The translations under genes were made by a program, and so were the position numbers. The notes below the pieces were generated by a model. It searched no databases, was not told the DNA's origin, and saw only the letters and a list, made by a program, of their open reading frames with translations. A stretch of 64,000 bases of DNA from an uncultured Roseibium sp. (GTDB lineage Bacteria > Pseudomonadota > Alphaproteobacteria > Rhizobiales > Stappiaceae), in the NCBI RefSeq assembly GCF_963669205.1, contig NZ_OY769915.1, positions 1-64,000 on the forward strand, read 5' to 3'. This document shows, one piece after another, positions 8,306 to 16,979 of this stretch (positions are counted from its first letter, which is position 1; every line of letters begins with the position of its first letter).

Positions 8306-8887
8306 ATGAAAAAGTTCCTTTTCGCCGGTCTCTCGGCCGCCTTTCTTGCCGTTTGCGTCTCCGGCGCCAGCGCCCAGACCCAGCTCAACCGCAACGAAAT
8401 CATCAATTCGCTGCAGGGTGCCCAGCAGAAAGTCGATGTCAGCGCCGACGAGTTGCAGAAGGCCGCGTTCGAGAACATCCAGAAATATCCGGGCGCAAAC
8501 TCACCCGGCAATCTGCCGCTCTGGGACAAGCTTGCCTCATTGCGCCAGTTCAACGTTGAAATCACGTTCGACATCAATTCCGCGCGCATTCGGCCGGAGT
8601 CCTACGAAACCATCGGGCTGATCGCCGATGCACTGCACACGCCTTACCTGCAGGGCCAGACATTCTTCGTCGTCGGTCACACCAGCGCCGACGGGCCGCG
8701 TGATTTCAATCTCGAGCTGTCGATCAAGCGGGCCAAATCGGTACGTGACGCGCTCGTGACGACGTTCCGTGTTCCGGGCGAATATCTGGAAGCCGTCGGG
8801 CTTGGAGAAGAGCAGCTGCGCGATCCATCCAAGCCGGATGCGGGCATCAACCGCCGGGTCCAGCTGATCAATGTCGGCTATCGCTGA
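8306..8887 (+). CDS. OmpA-family (OmpA C-terminal domain) periplasmic protein
   Basis: A 193-residue protein with a clear signal peptide ending in GASA (about residue 23). Residues 85-190 form an OmpA-like peptidoglycan-binding domain, with ITFDINSARIRPES at its start, GHTSADGPRDFNLELSIKRA in the middle and GINRRVQL at the end. There is no membrane barrel and no lipobox, so it is probably a soluble periplasmic, wall-associated protein. It follows the Cys-rich protein by 20 bp and ends in a strong terminator. Confidence 0.85.
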   Translation: MKKFLFAGLSAAFLAVCVSGASAQTQLNRNEIINSLQGAQQKVDVSADELQKAAFENIQKYPGANSPGNLPLWDKLASLRQFNVEITFDINSARIRPESYETIGLIADALHTPYLQGQTFFVVGHTSADGPRDFNLELSIKRAKSVRDALVTTFRVPGEYLEAVGLGEEQLRDPSKPDAGINRRVQLINVGYR

Positions 8888-8907
8888 GCTCGAAATACCT
8901 GAAAAGG

Positions 8908-8937
8908 CCGTTCCCGCCCCGGCGGGAACGGTTTTTT
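8908..8937 (+). terminator. Intrinsic terminator after the OmpA-like gene
   Basis: An 11-bp perfect stem CCGTTCCCGCC / GGCGGGAACGG with a 2-base loop, followed by TTTTTT, 20 bp after the stop codon. Confidence 0.9.
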
Positions 8938-9048
8938 GATTGTTCCCGAATCTGGAACAGCCCTTCTCCGAAAACTGACCTTCTGTCCGGGCTGAACCCG
9001 CTTATGTTCAGCAGAGCCAGAGTTTCAGTTGTCCAATGGAGAACCCCT

Positions 9049-9837
9049 ATGTCCGAAACGCAACGCGCCATTCCACCGGTCTTCTTTGCGCATGGAGCGC
9101 CGACGCTTGCGGTTGAGGACACGGCGGCAAACCGGTTTCTGAAGTCCTTTGCGCAAGACGGCATCGAGCCCAGGTCGATCCTCATTCTGTCCGCGCACTG
9201 GGAAACCGACGGGCTGAAGCTCTCCGCACCGGGCCCGCTGCGCACCTACCACGATTTCCGCGGCTTTCCGAAAGAGCTGTACGAGATTTCCTATCCTGCC
9301 GTTGCCGAGGAAGACCGTGTCGACGAAACGGCAAGGCTTCTGGAAGATGCCGGCTATGACGTCGAACTGGACAGCGAATGGGGGCTGGATCACGGTGCCT
9401 GGGTGCCGCTGTCGCTTGCCTTTCCGGCCGCCAGAATTCCCGTCACGGCGCTCTCGCTTCCCAATGGCAGCACACCTGAGAGCATCTACAGGCTCGGCAG
9501 GGCGGTGGCGCCGCTTCGCGAAAAGGGTGTCCTGATTGCCGGCTCCGGCAGCACGACGCACAATCTTCGCGATATCCGGTCACAGGGCTCAATTGCGCCG
9601 GATTGGGCCGAAAATTTCGACCACTGGCTGGATGAGGGCCTGAAGGCCGGCTCGATCGACTATTTCAAGGATCTGGATGCCGCACCCGAATTCCGGCGCA
9701 ACCATCCGACCGAAGAACATCTTCTGCCGCTGTTTTTCCCCTTCGGCGCTGCCGGTGAAGAGGCAAGTGTCGAACGTCTGCACCGGAGCTACGAATACGG
9801 CTCCATCAGCATGAGCTATTTCCGCTTCGCCGCTTGA
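9049..9837 (+). CDS. DODA-type extradiol aromatic ring-opening dioxygenase
   Basis: A 262-residue class III extradiol dioxygenase of the YgiD/DOPA 4,5-dioxygenase family. These are Zn/Fe-dependent enzymes that open catechol rings. Visible signatures are PPVFFAHGAPT near residue 10, ILSAHWET, and the DHGAWVPL motif with its metal/catalytic His, plus GSGSTTHNLRD. The natural substrate is unknown; YgiD acts on L-DOPA in vitro. TGGAGA lies before the ATG at 9049; the frame is open upstream but lacks a ribosome-binding site there. Confidence 0.85.
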   Translation: MSETQRAIPPVFFAHGAPTLAVEDTAANRFLKSFAQDGIEPRSILILSAHWETDGLKLSAPGPLRTYHDFRGFPKELYEISYPAVAEEDRVDETARLLEDAGYDVELDSEWGLDHGAWVPLSLAFPAARIPVTALSLPNGSTPESIYRLGRAVAPLREKGVLIAGSGSTTHNLRDIRSQGSIAPDWAENFDHWLDEGLKAGSIDYFKDLDAAPEFRRNHPTEEHLLPLFFPFGAAGEEASVERLHRSYEYGSISMSYFRFAA

Positions 9838-10616
9838 CGCGTTGCTGATTGCGGACCTTCGTTTTTTCTTCGGTATTCCGGACGAGCATCGCGAGATCCG
9901 GGATCGGCGAGGCACAGCCTGACGGGTTTCCGGTGTTCTCCCGGGGCACCGGGCTCGACCATGGCATCCACGCCGTTGCGTTTCCCATTGCAAGGCTTTT
10001 GGTCGCCGGGACGCATCGGCATGGATTGCCGGATCAGGTCCGGCAATGACGGCTGAGGGGCTTTTGCATTTTAGCCAACCCCTGTCTGCGAAGAGTCATC
10101 CCGGCCAAGCGCAGCGCGAGCCGGGATCGGGGAGCCGCTATGGCCCGTTACGCGCCAACGCGGCGGCGCTCCGGTCCCGGATCTCCGCTTTGCTGCGTCC
10201 GGGACGGCGACGACAGGTTGGATTGGTGATTTTTATAGACCAAGTTTCGTTCTTGTCATCCCTGCGAAGGCAGGGAACCAGTAATCTCCAGCCGACGTGA
10301 CGTTTGTTTTCGCCAGGCGCAAGGAAGACTGGGTCCCGGTCTTGCCGCTTTCACGGCAAACCGGGACGACAAATCGAGGGAACAATTCCGTATCCCGAAT
10401 TGGCGCCGCACGGAACGATGCCGCTTTCTCAACGACATGAGTTCGGCAGTACTTTCCAAACCGGACAGCAATGGGCGTGACCATGACATCCATGCCGTTG
10501 CGTTTCCGGTCGCACGGCCTCTCAGGGTTGAGAGGCAAGGGAATGGATTGCCGGATCAAGTCCGGCAATGACTGACGGGAAGGAAGAGTGCGTTGCCCAT
10601 TTCCCCGTCTTGATTG
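9838..10616. repeat. Intergenic mosaic of REP-like modules
   Basis: This gap carries no credible gene. It is built from modules that recur at 14.6-15.1, 19.6-21.2 and 36.0-36.3 kb. They include a GCCGGATCAxGTCCGGC palindrome (about 10028-10045 and 10551-10567), a CATCCCGGCCAAGCGCAGCG / GCGAGCCGGGAT unit, a TCATCCCTGCGAAGGCAGGG unit near 10257, and a module with TCTCAACGACATGAGTT in inverted orientation near 10425. Open frames here are by-products of the repeats. Confidence 0.8.
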
Positions 10617-10626
10617 GCGATCTGCG

Positions 10627-11850
10627 TCAGTCGCTGATCTCCTGCGCAGCCCGTGCGATGATCCGGTGGGCAACGTCGGACTTGTTCATTTCGGGCCAGT
10701 CCTCGACACCGGACCGGCTGACAAGGCGGACGGTGTTGGCATCGCCGCCCATGATGCCCGTCTCGGGACTGACATCGTTGGCGATGATCCAGTCGGCGTT
10801 CTTGCGCTCCAGCTTGGCGCGCGCGTTGTCGATCAGGTTCTGCGTCTCGGCGGCAAATCCGATCAAGAGCTGCGGGCGCAGGCTCTGGTGGTGGCCGATC
10901 GTTGCCAGAATGTCCGGGTTCTCGACCAGCGCGAGTGCAGGCGGCTGGCCGCTTCCGTCCTTCTTGATCTTCTGGGCCCCTTCCGAAGCCACACGCCAGT
11001 CTGCGACAGCGGCGGCCATGATGGCGATATCCGCGGGCAGGTTTGCTTCAACGGCCTCGAGCATCTCCGCCGCCGTTCCAACGTGCACCGTCTCGACATT
11101 GGCCGGGTCGGGCAGTTCGACCGGCCCGGACACGAGCGTGACGCGCGCGCCTGCAGCAAACGCGGCGCGCGCGAGTGCATGGCCCTGCTTGCCGGATGAG
11201 CGGTTGGCGATGTAGCGGACCGGATCGATCGGCTCATGTGTCGGTCCGGACGTGATCAGCACGTGTTTTCCGGCAAGCGGGAGGCCGGAGTGCCGCATGT
11301 CATGATCTCGAAGAACCGCTTCGGCGGCGGCAACGATCTCCAGCGGTTCGCTCATCCGGCCGATACCGGCCTCGCCTTTTTCCGCCATCTCGCCGCTTGC
11401 CGGACCGATGAACCGGATACCGCGCTCTTCCAGTTTGGCCGCATTGCGCAAGGTCGCCGGGTTCTGCCACATCTTCGGGTTCATCGCGGGCGCGGCCAGC
11501 ACCGGTCTGTCCGTTGCCAGCAGCACCGCGGAGGCCAGGTCATCGGCAATGCCATGCGCCGTCTTGGCCATGAGATTGGCGGTCATGGGGGCGACCAGGA
11601 TCAGGTCGTGGTCACGGGCAAGGCGGATGTGCCCGACATCGTGTTCGGCTGCCCGGTCGAAGAGATCGGTAAAGACCTGTTCCGCCGACAGCGCACCGAC
11701 GGCGAGCGGCGTCACGAACTCGCGGGCGCCGTCCGTCATGATCGGAATCACCCGCGCACCACGCTCCTTCAGCCGCCGGATCAGGTCGAGCGACTTGTAA
11801 GCGGCAATGCCGCCGCTGATGATCAGGACAATGGCTTTGCCGTTCAACAT
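10627..11850 (-). CDS. coaBC: Bifunctional phosphopantothenoylcysteine decarboxylase / phosphopantothenate-cysteine ligase
   Basis: A 407-residue coenzyme A biosynthesis enzyme. The N-terminal CoaC flavoprotein half (residues 1-185) shows SGGIAAYKSLDL and the substrate-recognition clamp PAMNPKMW. The C-terminal CoaB half starts with ITSGPTHEPIDPVRYI and NRSSGKQG and contains AAVADWR. CoaB adds cysteine to 4-phosphopantothenate using CTP, and CoaC decarboxylates the product. GGGAGGAG precedes the ATG at 11850; a TTG one codon upstream is the alternative. Confidence 0.95.
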   Translation of the reverse strand: MLNGKAIVLIISGGIAAYKSLDLIRRLKERGARVIPIMTDGAREFVTPLAVGALSAEQVFTDLFDRAAEHDVGHIRLARDHDLILVAPMTANLMAKTAHGIADDLASAVLLATDRPVLAAPAMNPKMWQNPATLRNAAKLEERGIRFIGPASGEMAEKGEAGIGRMSEPLEIVAAAEAVLRDHDMRHSGLPLAGKHVLITSGPTHEPIDPVRYIANRSSGKQGHALARAAFAAGARVTLVSGPVELPDPANVETVHVGTAAEMLEAVEANLPADIAIMAAAVADWRVASEGAQKIKKDGSGQPPALALVENPDILATIGHHQSLRPQLLIGFAAETQNLIDNARAKLERKNADWIIANDVSPETGIMGGDANTVRLVSRSGVEDWPEMNKSDVAHRIIARAAQEISD

Positions 11851-11880
11851 CAATGCACTCCTCCCGAAGGGGCAGGTGTA

Positions 11881-13104
11881 TCAGAATCCCGTGCGGAAAT
11901 CCCGTGGCGCAGGTGACACCACTTCGGTTCCGCGGCCCGTGATCTGATAAACGGCGAGGCCGCGTTCGTTGAGACCGTTGTTCCTGAAGCGGAACAGGCC
12001 GTCAATGCCGATGAAGCCGTCCCGGTTGGTCAGGATGCTCTGCTGAAACCGCTGCGGACCGGCGGAGCGGATCAGGCCCGCGGCAAGGGTCACGCCATCG
12101 TAGACAAGGCTTGCATTGCGCGGCGGCGGCGTCCCGTAGGTCCCCTGGTATCGCTGCGCAAAGCCCTGGAAGCCCTTGTCTTCAGGTCCTGCGAACCAGG
12201 CGCCCGCGAGCGAGGGACTGTTCTTGAGCTGCGCGGAATCCCACTGACCGGAGCCGAGCAGCTTGATGGTGCCGAAATTCGCACCCTGGCTGGCAAGCGT
12301 CTGCACGACGAGCGGCGGCACGTTGCCGCCCGCCGGGACGAACAGCGCATCGATGCTGTTTATGACGGATTTGAGCGCGGCCGTTTTTGCCGTCAGGTCA
12401 GACGTGTCCGAGCCGGATGCCTTGTAGCGCTGGATGGTTGCGATCCTGCCGCCGCCACGGCCGACTTCCTGCCGGAAGGCGGCTTCGACGACCGCACCGT
12501 AACTGTCCTCCGGGATCAGCGCCGCGTAGGAGCGTCTCTGCTGGCTATTGGCGTAACCAATGATCCGCTTGACGTCGGTTTCGGGCAGGAAGCTCAGCAG
12601 ATAGACCCCCCGCGCGGCCACCGATGTGTCCGTTGAAAAGGCGATGACCGGAACGCCGGCGGCGCGTGCGGCCGTGGCTGCGCCCGAGACGGCCGGCGCA
12701 AACACCGGTCCGAGGATCAGTTCGGCACCTTCAGATATCGCGGCCTGAGCGGCGGCGCGACCGCCTTCGGAGGATCCGCCCGTGTCCTTAACCAGCAGCT
12801 GGACGTCCGCATTCGGGAAATTCTGCAGTGCCAGCGCGGCAGAATTCTTGAAAACGGTTCCGATCGAGGCGTTGCCGCCGGTGCTTCCAAGTGGCAGCAG
12901 CAATCCGACGCGCACGCTGCCGGTTCCGATCACTTCCCCGGTTGTCTGCGGTTGCGCGGTCGGCTGAACCTGGTCCCCGGGAAGTGATCCGAGCGAAGAT
13001 CCGAGGCACCCCGTAAGCGCAAAGGCGCTGCTGCACACCAGAGCCGTTTTCAGGAACTGGCGCCTCTGTTGCTGTCCGGTTTTGCCCCGCATTGCACTTG
13101 CCAT
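11881..13104 (-). CDS. Penicillin-binding protein activator (LpoA-like lipoprotein, periplasmic-binding fold)
   Basis: A 407-residue lipoprotein. An RRQFLKTALVCSSAFALTGC leader ends in the lipobox LTGC (Cys about 34), and a proline/glutamine-rich linker precedes a type I periplasmic-binding domain. That domain has VGLLLPLG, AQAAISEGAELILGPVFA, VIAFSTD and LVYDGVTLAA. It sits divergently from rsmI, the same linkage seen for yraM(lpoA)-yraL(rsmI)-yraN elsewhere, which supports a role in activating peptidoglycan synthases rather than amino-acid uptake. I start at the ATG at 13104; an open extension of 186 codons upstream overlaps rsmI on the other strand. Confidence 0.85.
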   Translation of the reverse strand: MASAMRGKTGQQQRRQFLKTALVCSSAFALTGCLGSSLGSLPGDQVQPTAQPQTTGEVIGTGSVRVGLLLPLGSTGGNASIGTVFKNSAALALQNFPNADVQLLVKDTGGSSEGGRAAAQAAISEGAELILGPVFAPAVSGAATAARAAGVPVIAFSTDTSVAARGVYLLSFLPETDVKRIIGYANSQQRRSYAALIPEDSYGAVVEAAFRQEVGRGGGRIATIQRYKASGSDTSDLTAKTAALKSVINSIDALFVPAGGNVPPLVVQTLASQGANFGTIKLLGSGQWDSAQLKNSPSLAGAWFAGPEDKGFQGFAQRYQGTYGTPPPRNASLVYDGVTLAAGLIRSAGPQRFQQSILTNRDGFIGIDGLFRFRNNGLNERGLAVYQITGRGTEVVSPAPRDFRTGF

Positions 13105-13278
13105 TGTTATTTTTCCACTATCGGGAAGACTTACGGATTCGCCGGGAGAATGTCCAGTTTTAGCGGCTTTTCGGTGGCATAGCTGCCCGATGAACAGTGG
13201 ATTTACCTTGCAACGGCGCTCTGCTGCGGTTAGCGCAGAACTCGGGATGCTGTCCGGCGGCGAGTGATGGGAGCTTTC

Positions 13279-14184
13279 ATGGAGACCGACAAACGTTCGG
13301 AAAGGAATCGTTTCAGCCTGTCGGAGCACGCCTTTTCCGCGCCCAATCTGGAACCGGCACTTTACATCGTGTCCACTCCGATCGGAAATCTCGGCGATAT
13401 CACGGTCCGGGCACTGGAGACGCTGGCGGCCAGCAGCATGATCGCCTGCGAAGACACGCGCGTGACGTCGACCCTTACCCAGAAGTTCGGGCTTAAAACG
13501 CCCCTCATGCCCTATCACGAACACAACGCGGAAAAGCAGAGACCGAAGATCCTGGCGGAGCTCGATGCCGGCAACGCGGTCGCGCTCGTGTCCGATGCGG
13601 GAACGCCGCTGGTCTCCGATCCGGGCTACCGCCTGGTGCGCGGTGTCCTGGAAGCCGGCCACAAGGTGGTTCCGATCCCGGGCGCTTCCGCCCCGCTCGC
13701 CGGTCTGGTCGCGTCGGGCCTGCCGAGCGACACGGTGCTCTTCGCGGGTTTTCTACCGCAAAAGGGCGGCCCGAAAACGAAACGGCTCGAGGATCTGGCG
13801 AAGGTCCCGGCAACGCTGGTTTTCTTCGAATCCCCGCATCGCACGGGGGCGACGCTGGCGCTGATGGCCGACGCGCTTGGTGGTACGCGCGAGGCCGTCG
13901 TCGCCCGCGAACTGACAAAACGTTTTGAAACCTTCGAACGCGGCACCTTGAGCGACCTCGCCGGGCGGTTCGAAGACGCGAGCGTCAAGGGTGAAATCGT
14001 CATCCTCGTCGGCCCGCCGGAAGAACGGCCCGAGGCGGATGCGTCCGATATGGATGCGCTGCTCAAGGCCGCGCTTGACGAGATGCCGGTGAGCGCGGCC
14101 GCCAAGAAGGTCGCGAAGGCCACAGGGCTCGATCGCGGCGAGGTCTACAAGCGCGCACTGGACCTGAAATCGGGAGAACGATGA
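13279..14184 (+). CDS. rsmI: 16S rRNA (cytidine(1402)-2'-O)-methyltransferase
   Basis: A 301-residue SAM-dependent methyltransferase of the tetrapyrrole-methylase fold that modifies C1402 of 16S rRNA. The signatures are LYIVSTPIGNLGDIT, IACEDTR, SDAGTPLVSDPG, IPGASAPLAGLVASG and FFESPHR. GGGAG lies 5-6 bp before the ATG at 13279; earlier in-frame GTG (13264) and ATG (13267) codons overlap that site. The stop overlaps the yraN start by 4 bases (ATGA), indicating translational coupling. Confidence 0.95.
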   Translation: METDKRSERNRFSLSEHAFSAPNLEPALYIVSTPIGNLGDITVRALETLAASSMIACEDTRVTSTLTQKFGLKTPLMPYHEHNAEKQRPKILAELDAGNAVALVSDAGTPLVSDPGYRLVRGVLEAGHKVVPIPGASAPLAGLVASGLPSDTVLFAGFLPQKGGPKTKRLEDLAKVPATLVFFESPHRTGATLALMADALGGTREAVVARELTKRFETFERGTLSDLAGRFEDASVKGEIVILVGPPEERPEADASDMDALLKAALDEMPVSAAAKKVAKATGLDRGEVYKRALDLKSGER

Positions 14185-14570
14185 GCTTGGGACAGACCGG
14201 GAAGCAGCCGGATACGCGCCGGAAGGCCCACAGGCTTGGGCTTTCCGCGGAAAGCCGGGCGGCCTGGTATCTGCGGCTCACCGGCTGGCGCATCCTGAAA
14301 AGGCGCTACAGGACCAGGGCCGGTGAAATCGACCTGATCGCGAAGAAACGCAAGACCGTCGCCTTTGTCGAGGTCAAGGCCCGCAAGACCCGCGAGGCGG
14401 CCATGAACGCCGTCACCCCAGCCAGTCAGAAGCGGATCACGCGGGCGGCAAAGATCTTTGTGTCCGAGCATCCCAAGGCCGGGTTCTACACGCTCAGGTT
14501 CGACGTCATCATCATCCGCCCCTGGACGCTGCCCGAGCGGATCGAAAACGCGTTTGAGGCTTGGGAGTAG
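14181..14570 (+). CDS. yraN: YraN family (UPF0102) endonuclease-like protein
   Basis: A 129-residue protein with the nuclease-like core GEIDLIAKKRKTVAFVEVKAR, which keeps the acidic and lysine residues of the Holliday-junction-resolvase-like PD-(D/E)xK fold. Its exact role is unknown. It overlaps rsmI by 4 bp, as in many proteobacteria. Confidence 0.92.
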   Translation: MSLGQTGKQPDTRRKAHRLGLSAESRAAWYLRLTGWRILKRRYRTRAGEIDLIAKKRKTVAFVEVKARKTREAAMNAVTPASQKRITRAAKIFVSEHPKAGFYTLRFDVIIIRPWTLPERIENAFEAWE

Positions 14571-15360
14571 GTTCGGGGTAGCGGCGCGGACGCAAAACCC
14601 GGGCAAAGTGCACCACTGCGACCGGCACCGGCGTCGCTGCCATGGTCGGATCCACCGCTGTCCGGCTCAGAAAATACATTCGAACTTATGCCATTGAGAA
14701 AGCTGGGCAATTCCGATCGGAGCCAGGTCCGGATACGGTGTTTTCTCCCGGATTTGTCGTCCCGGTTTGCCGCATATGCGGCAAGACCGGGACCCAGTGT
14801 TCCTTGCGCCTGGCGATGACAAACACCACGCCGGCCGGAGATTACTGGTTCCTTGCCTTCGCAGGGATGACGATCGAAGGTGGAACTGCCGGGAACGCTT
14901 CTATCAGCCGTCATTGCCGGACCTGATCCGGCAATCCATGCCGATACGTCCCGGCAACGAAACCCTGAGCAACCGGAAACGCAACGGCATGGATGCCATG
15001 GTCAAGCCATGGCATGACCCGGGAAGGAACAGAAGCTTGGACAATGTTCCGGCCTTCCGCTGCGCTTCAGCCGGAATGACAAGTTTATTGACCGGAGAGC
15101 GCATTGTCTCCCCGATCGCGTGAATGCGGGAAACGCAGCCGCAGAATGAGGAAGCGGCTCAAACAACAGGACGAGGAAGATGAGGCGCCGATGCCTTCCA
15201 GCCGCCCTGGCGTCCCCCCGGACAAGCGACAGCGCAGATCCGGGGCCTACTCGCCTGTCGGCTTGCCGCATCGGCTGAATGTTTCGCTTGTCCGCATCCC
15301 TGCGAAGGCTTTGGAAACGAGTGGGTCGCGGATCTCCGCTGCGCTGCGTCCGCGATGACG
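14571..15360. repeat. Intergenic mosaic of REP-like modules
   Basis: There is no gene here. Modules shared with 9.8-10.6, 19.6-21.2 and 36 kb are recognisable: a TGTCCGG...GTTGAGAAAG-type block near 14655-14735 (degenerate here), CGGGACCCAGT near 14787, ATTACTGGTTCC.TGCC.TCGCAGGGATGA near 14840-14870, and a CATTGCCGGACCTGATCCGG palindrome around 14914-14935. There are also GGCCTTCCGCTGCGCTTCAG near 15050, and a CGCGGATCTCCGCTGCGCTG unit near 15330. The organisation is the same as at the other clusters. Confidence 0.75.
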
Positions 15361-15626
15361 GTGGAGGGGCAGGCGCACATCGGCGGGTATCTCTTCAGCG
15401 AAACCATGTCTCACAAGGCAGCCTTATCCCGAGGAAGCGCGGTGGCGCTGTCTCGAAGGATGGGCCGCCAAGGCCGGAGCCCGCAACAGCCTGCGAACGG
15501 AAAGTGCGACGCAGGAATGCTCCAAAGGGTCTCCCACTGGACAAAGACGCATCGCCACCGCATATCTGGACCAAACGATCTAGTATCCCTTAGCGCCTTT
15601 CGGGCGCGCCCGCCGGGAGTTGCCTC
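15361..15626. other. Non-coding leader region of gshB, nothing recognised
   Basis: These 266 bases between the repeat cluster and gshB hold no gene, repeat or hairpin that I can support. They presumably contain the gshB promoter. A gene-length frame on the minus strand runs through here but continues antisense to gshB and is a shadow. Confidence 0.4.
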
Positions 15627-16571
15627 ATGGCCTTGAAAGTAGCGGTCCAGATGGACCACATCTCGACAATCAACATTGCCGGCGACAGCGCCTTTGCGAT
15701 GATGCTGGAAGCGCAGGCGCGCGGCCATGCGCTCTACCACTACACGCCCGACCGGCTCGCGCTGCGCGGCGACGAGGTCTTTTGCGCGCTGGAGCCTGTC
15801 GAGGTGCGCGACGAAAAGGGCAACCACTTCACGCTCGGCGAGCGCACGCGCATGGATATGCGCGATATGGATGTCGTCCTGATGCGCCAGGACCCGCCCT
15901 TCGACCTCTCCTACATCGCCGCAACGCATATCCTGGAAAAGATCCACCCCGAAACCCTGGTCGTGAACGATCCCGGCGAAGTCCGCAATGCGCCGGAAAA
16001 GCTGTTCGTGACCGACTTTGCCGACCTGATGCCGCCGACGCTCATCACCAAGGACAGGGCCGAGATCGATCTCTTCCGCGAGGAATATGGCGACATCGTC
16101 ATGAAACCGCTCTTCGGACATGGCGGAGCGGCGGTGTTCCGGATCACCCGGGACGATCTGAACTACGGCTCCCTCTACGATTTCTTCGACGCCACCTTCC
16201 GTGAGCCCTGGGTCATCCAGCAGTTCCTGCCCAACGTGAAGCATGGCGACAAGCGCATTCTGCTGGTCGACGGTGCATTCGCGGGCGCGGTCAACCGTGT
16301 CCCGGCCGCGGGCGATCTGCGCTCCAACATGGTCCGGGGCGGCGCGCCGACCGACAGCGACCTGACGGACAGGGAGCGCGAGATCTGCGCCCGCCTTGGC
16401 CCGTCGCTCAAGCAGAAGGGCCTCATCCTCGTCGGCATCGACGTGATCGACGGCATGCTGACCGAGATCAACGTCACCGCTCCGACCGGCATCCGCGCGA
16501 TCCGCAATCTCGGCGGACCGGACGTTGCTGGGATGGTCTGGGACGTGCTGGAGGCCAGGGTCAAGGGGTGA
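15627..16571 (+). CDS. gshB: Glutathione synthase
   Basis: A 314-residue ATP-grasp enzyme that joins gamma-glutamylcysteine and glycine. The N-terminal MDHISTINIAGDSAFAMMLE is typical. The ATP-grasp part has DVVLMRQDPPFD, VNDPGEVRNAPEKLF, VMKPLFGHGG, QQFLPNVKHGDKRILLV and the metal-binding GIDVIDGMLTEINVTAPTG. GGGAG lies before the ATG. It belongs to the conserved lpoA-rsmI-yraN-gshB neighbourhood, but is separated here by 1 kb of repeats. Confidence 0.95.
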   Translation: MALKVAVQMDHISTINIAGDSAFAMMLEAQARGHALYHYTPDRLALRGDEVFCALEPVEVRDEKGNHFTLGERTRMDMRDMDVVLMRQDPPFDLSYIAATHILEKIHPETLVVNDPGEVRNAPEKLFVTDFADLMPPTLITKDRAEIDLFREEYGDIVMKPLFGHGGAAVFRITRDDLNYGSLYDFFDATFREPWVIQQFLPNVKHGDKRILLVDGAFAGAVNRVPAAGDLRSNMVRGGAPTDSDLTDREREICARLGPSLKQKGLILVGIDVIDGMLTEINVTAPTGIRAIRNLGGPDVAGMVWDVLEARVKG

Positions 16572-16611
16572 GAACCATCGGACACGTGTTGGCGTGTTTT
16601 CGCAGTTTTTC

Positions 16612-16640
16612 AAAAAAAAACCTCCGCGCGAACGCGGAGG
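16612..16640 (-). terminator. Intrinsic terminator reading leftward
   Basis: An 8-bp GC-rich stem CCTCCGCG / CGCGGAGG with a tetraloop at 16621-16640. On the minus strand it is followed by nine T residues (A-tract 16612-16620). There is no T-tract on the plus strand, so it serves transcripts coming from the right: either the candidate small RNA or hppD read-through. Confidence 0.85.
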
Positions 16641-16728
16641 TGAAAGTTAGTGTGCTTAGACAATGCAACAGAGGGCCTCACGGCAACCTCTGTCTGTAAA
16701 ACCCACCGAGGCCATTGTTCTTCCTCGA
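16612..16728 (-). ncRNA. Candidate small RNA with its own terminator
   Basis: The leftward terminator is preceded by about 90 bases that can fold. On the minus strand ACAATG near 16714 pairs with CATTGT near 16664, enclosing an ACAGAGG / CCTCTGT stem, and the terminator hairpin follows. The block has no open frame of note and lies about 250 bp after the hppD stop. An AT-rich stretch immediately upstream could hold a promoter. The 5' end is estimated. I do not recognise the family; a 3' UTR fragment of hppD is the alternative. Confidence 0.5.
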
Positions 16729-16865
16729 AAAATCAAAAAAAATTCAAAAAAATAATGCGTGCATAAATCGCGATTGGAAAACACAAATAGAATCAGCAAT
16801 TTAGCGAAATGATAACGGTAATTCATTCAAAAAAATATTTTAAATACAATTACTTAGTCAACATG
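16729..16865. other. AT-rich intergenic block
   Basis: About 135 bases with many A and T runs (for example A8 and A7 tracts at 16735-16752), in sharp contrast to the GC-rich surroundings. No gene is present. It lies upstream of the candidate small RNA in its reading direction and could supply UP-element-like or promoter DNA. Confidence 0.6.
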
Positions 16866-16922
16866 CGGTTGTAGGTGATTGTGGCGCTGGAACGGCCTTA
16901 AGGGGTCCATTTAAAGACCTAT

Positions 16923-16950
16923 AGGCCGCTCCCGGCGCGAGAAGCGGCCT
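16923..16950 (-). terminator. Hairpin after hppD
   Basis: AGGCCGCT / AGCGGCCT, an 8-bp stem with a 12-base loop, starts 30 bp after the hppD stop. The T-rich stretch that follows on the minus strand is weak, so termination efficiency is uncertain. Confidence 0.5.
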
Positions 16951-16979
16951 GATGTCCGATGGCCGGAATGAATGGCGCC

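Noticed and set aside
13105..13662. Upstream extension of the LpoA-like lipoprotein
   Set aside because: It would displace the lipoprotein signal from the N-terminus and overlaps rsmI on the other strand.
15411..16613. Minus-strand frame opposite gshB
   Set aside because: No motif and no ribosome-binding site; gshB is certain.
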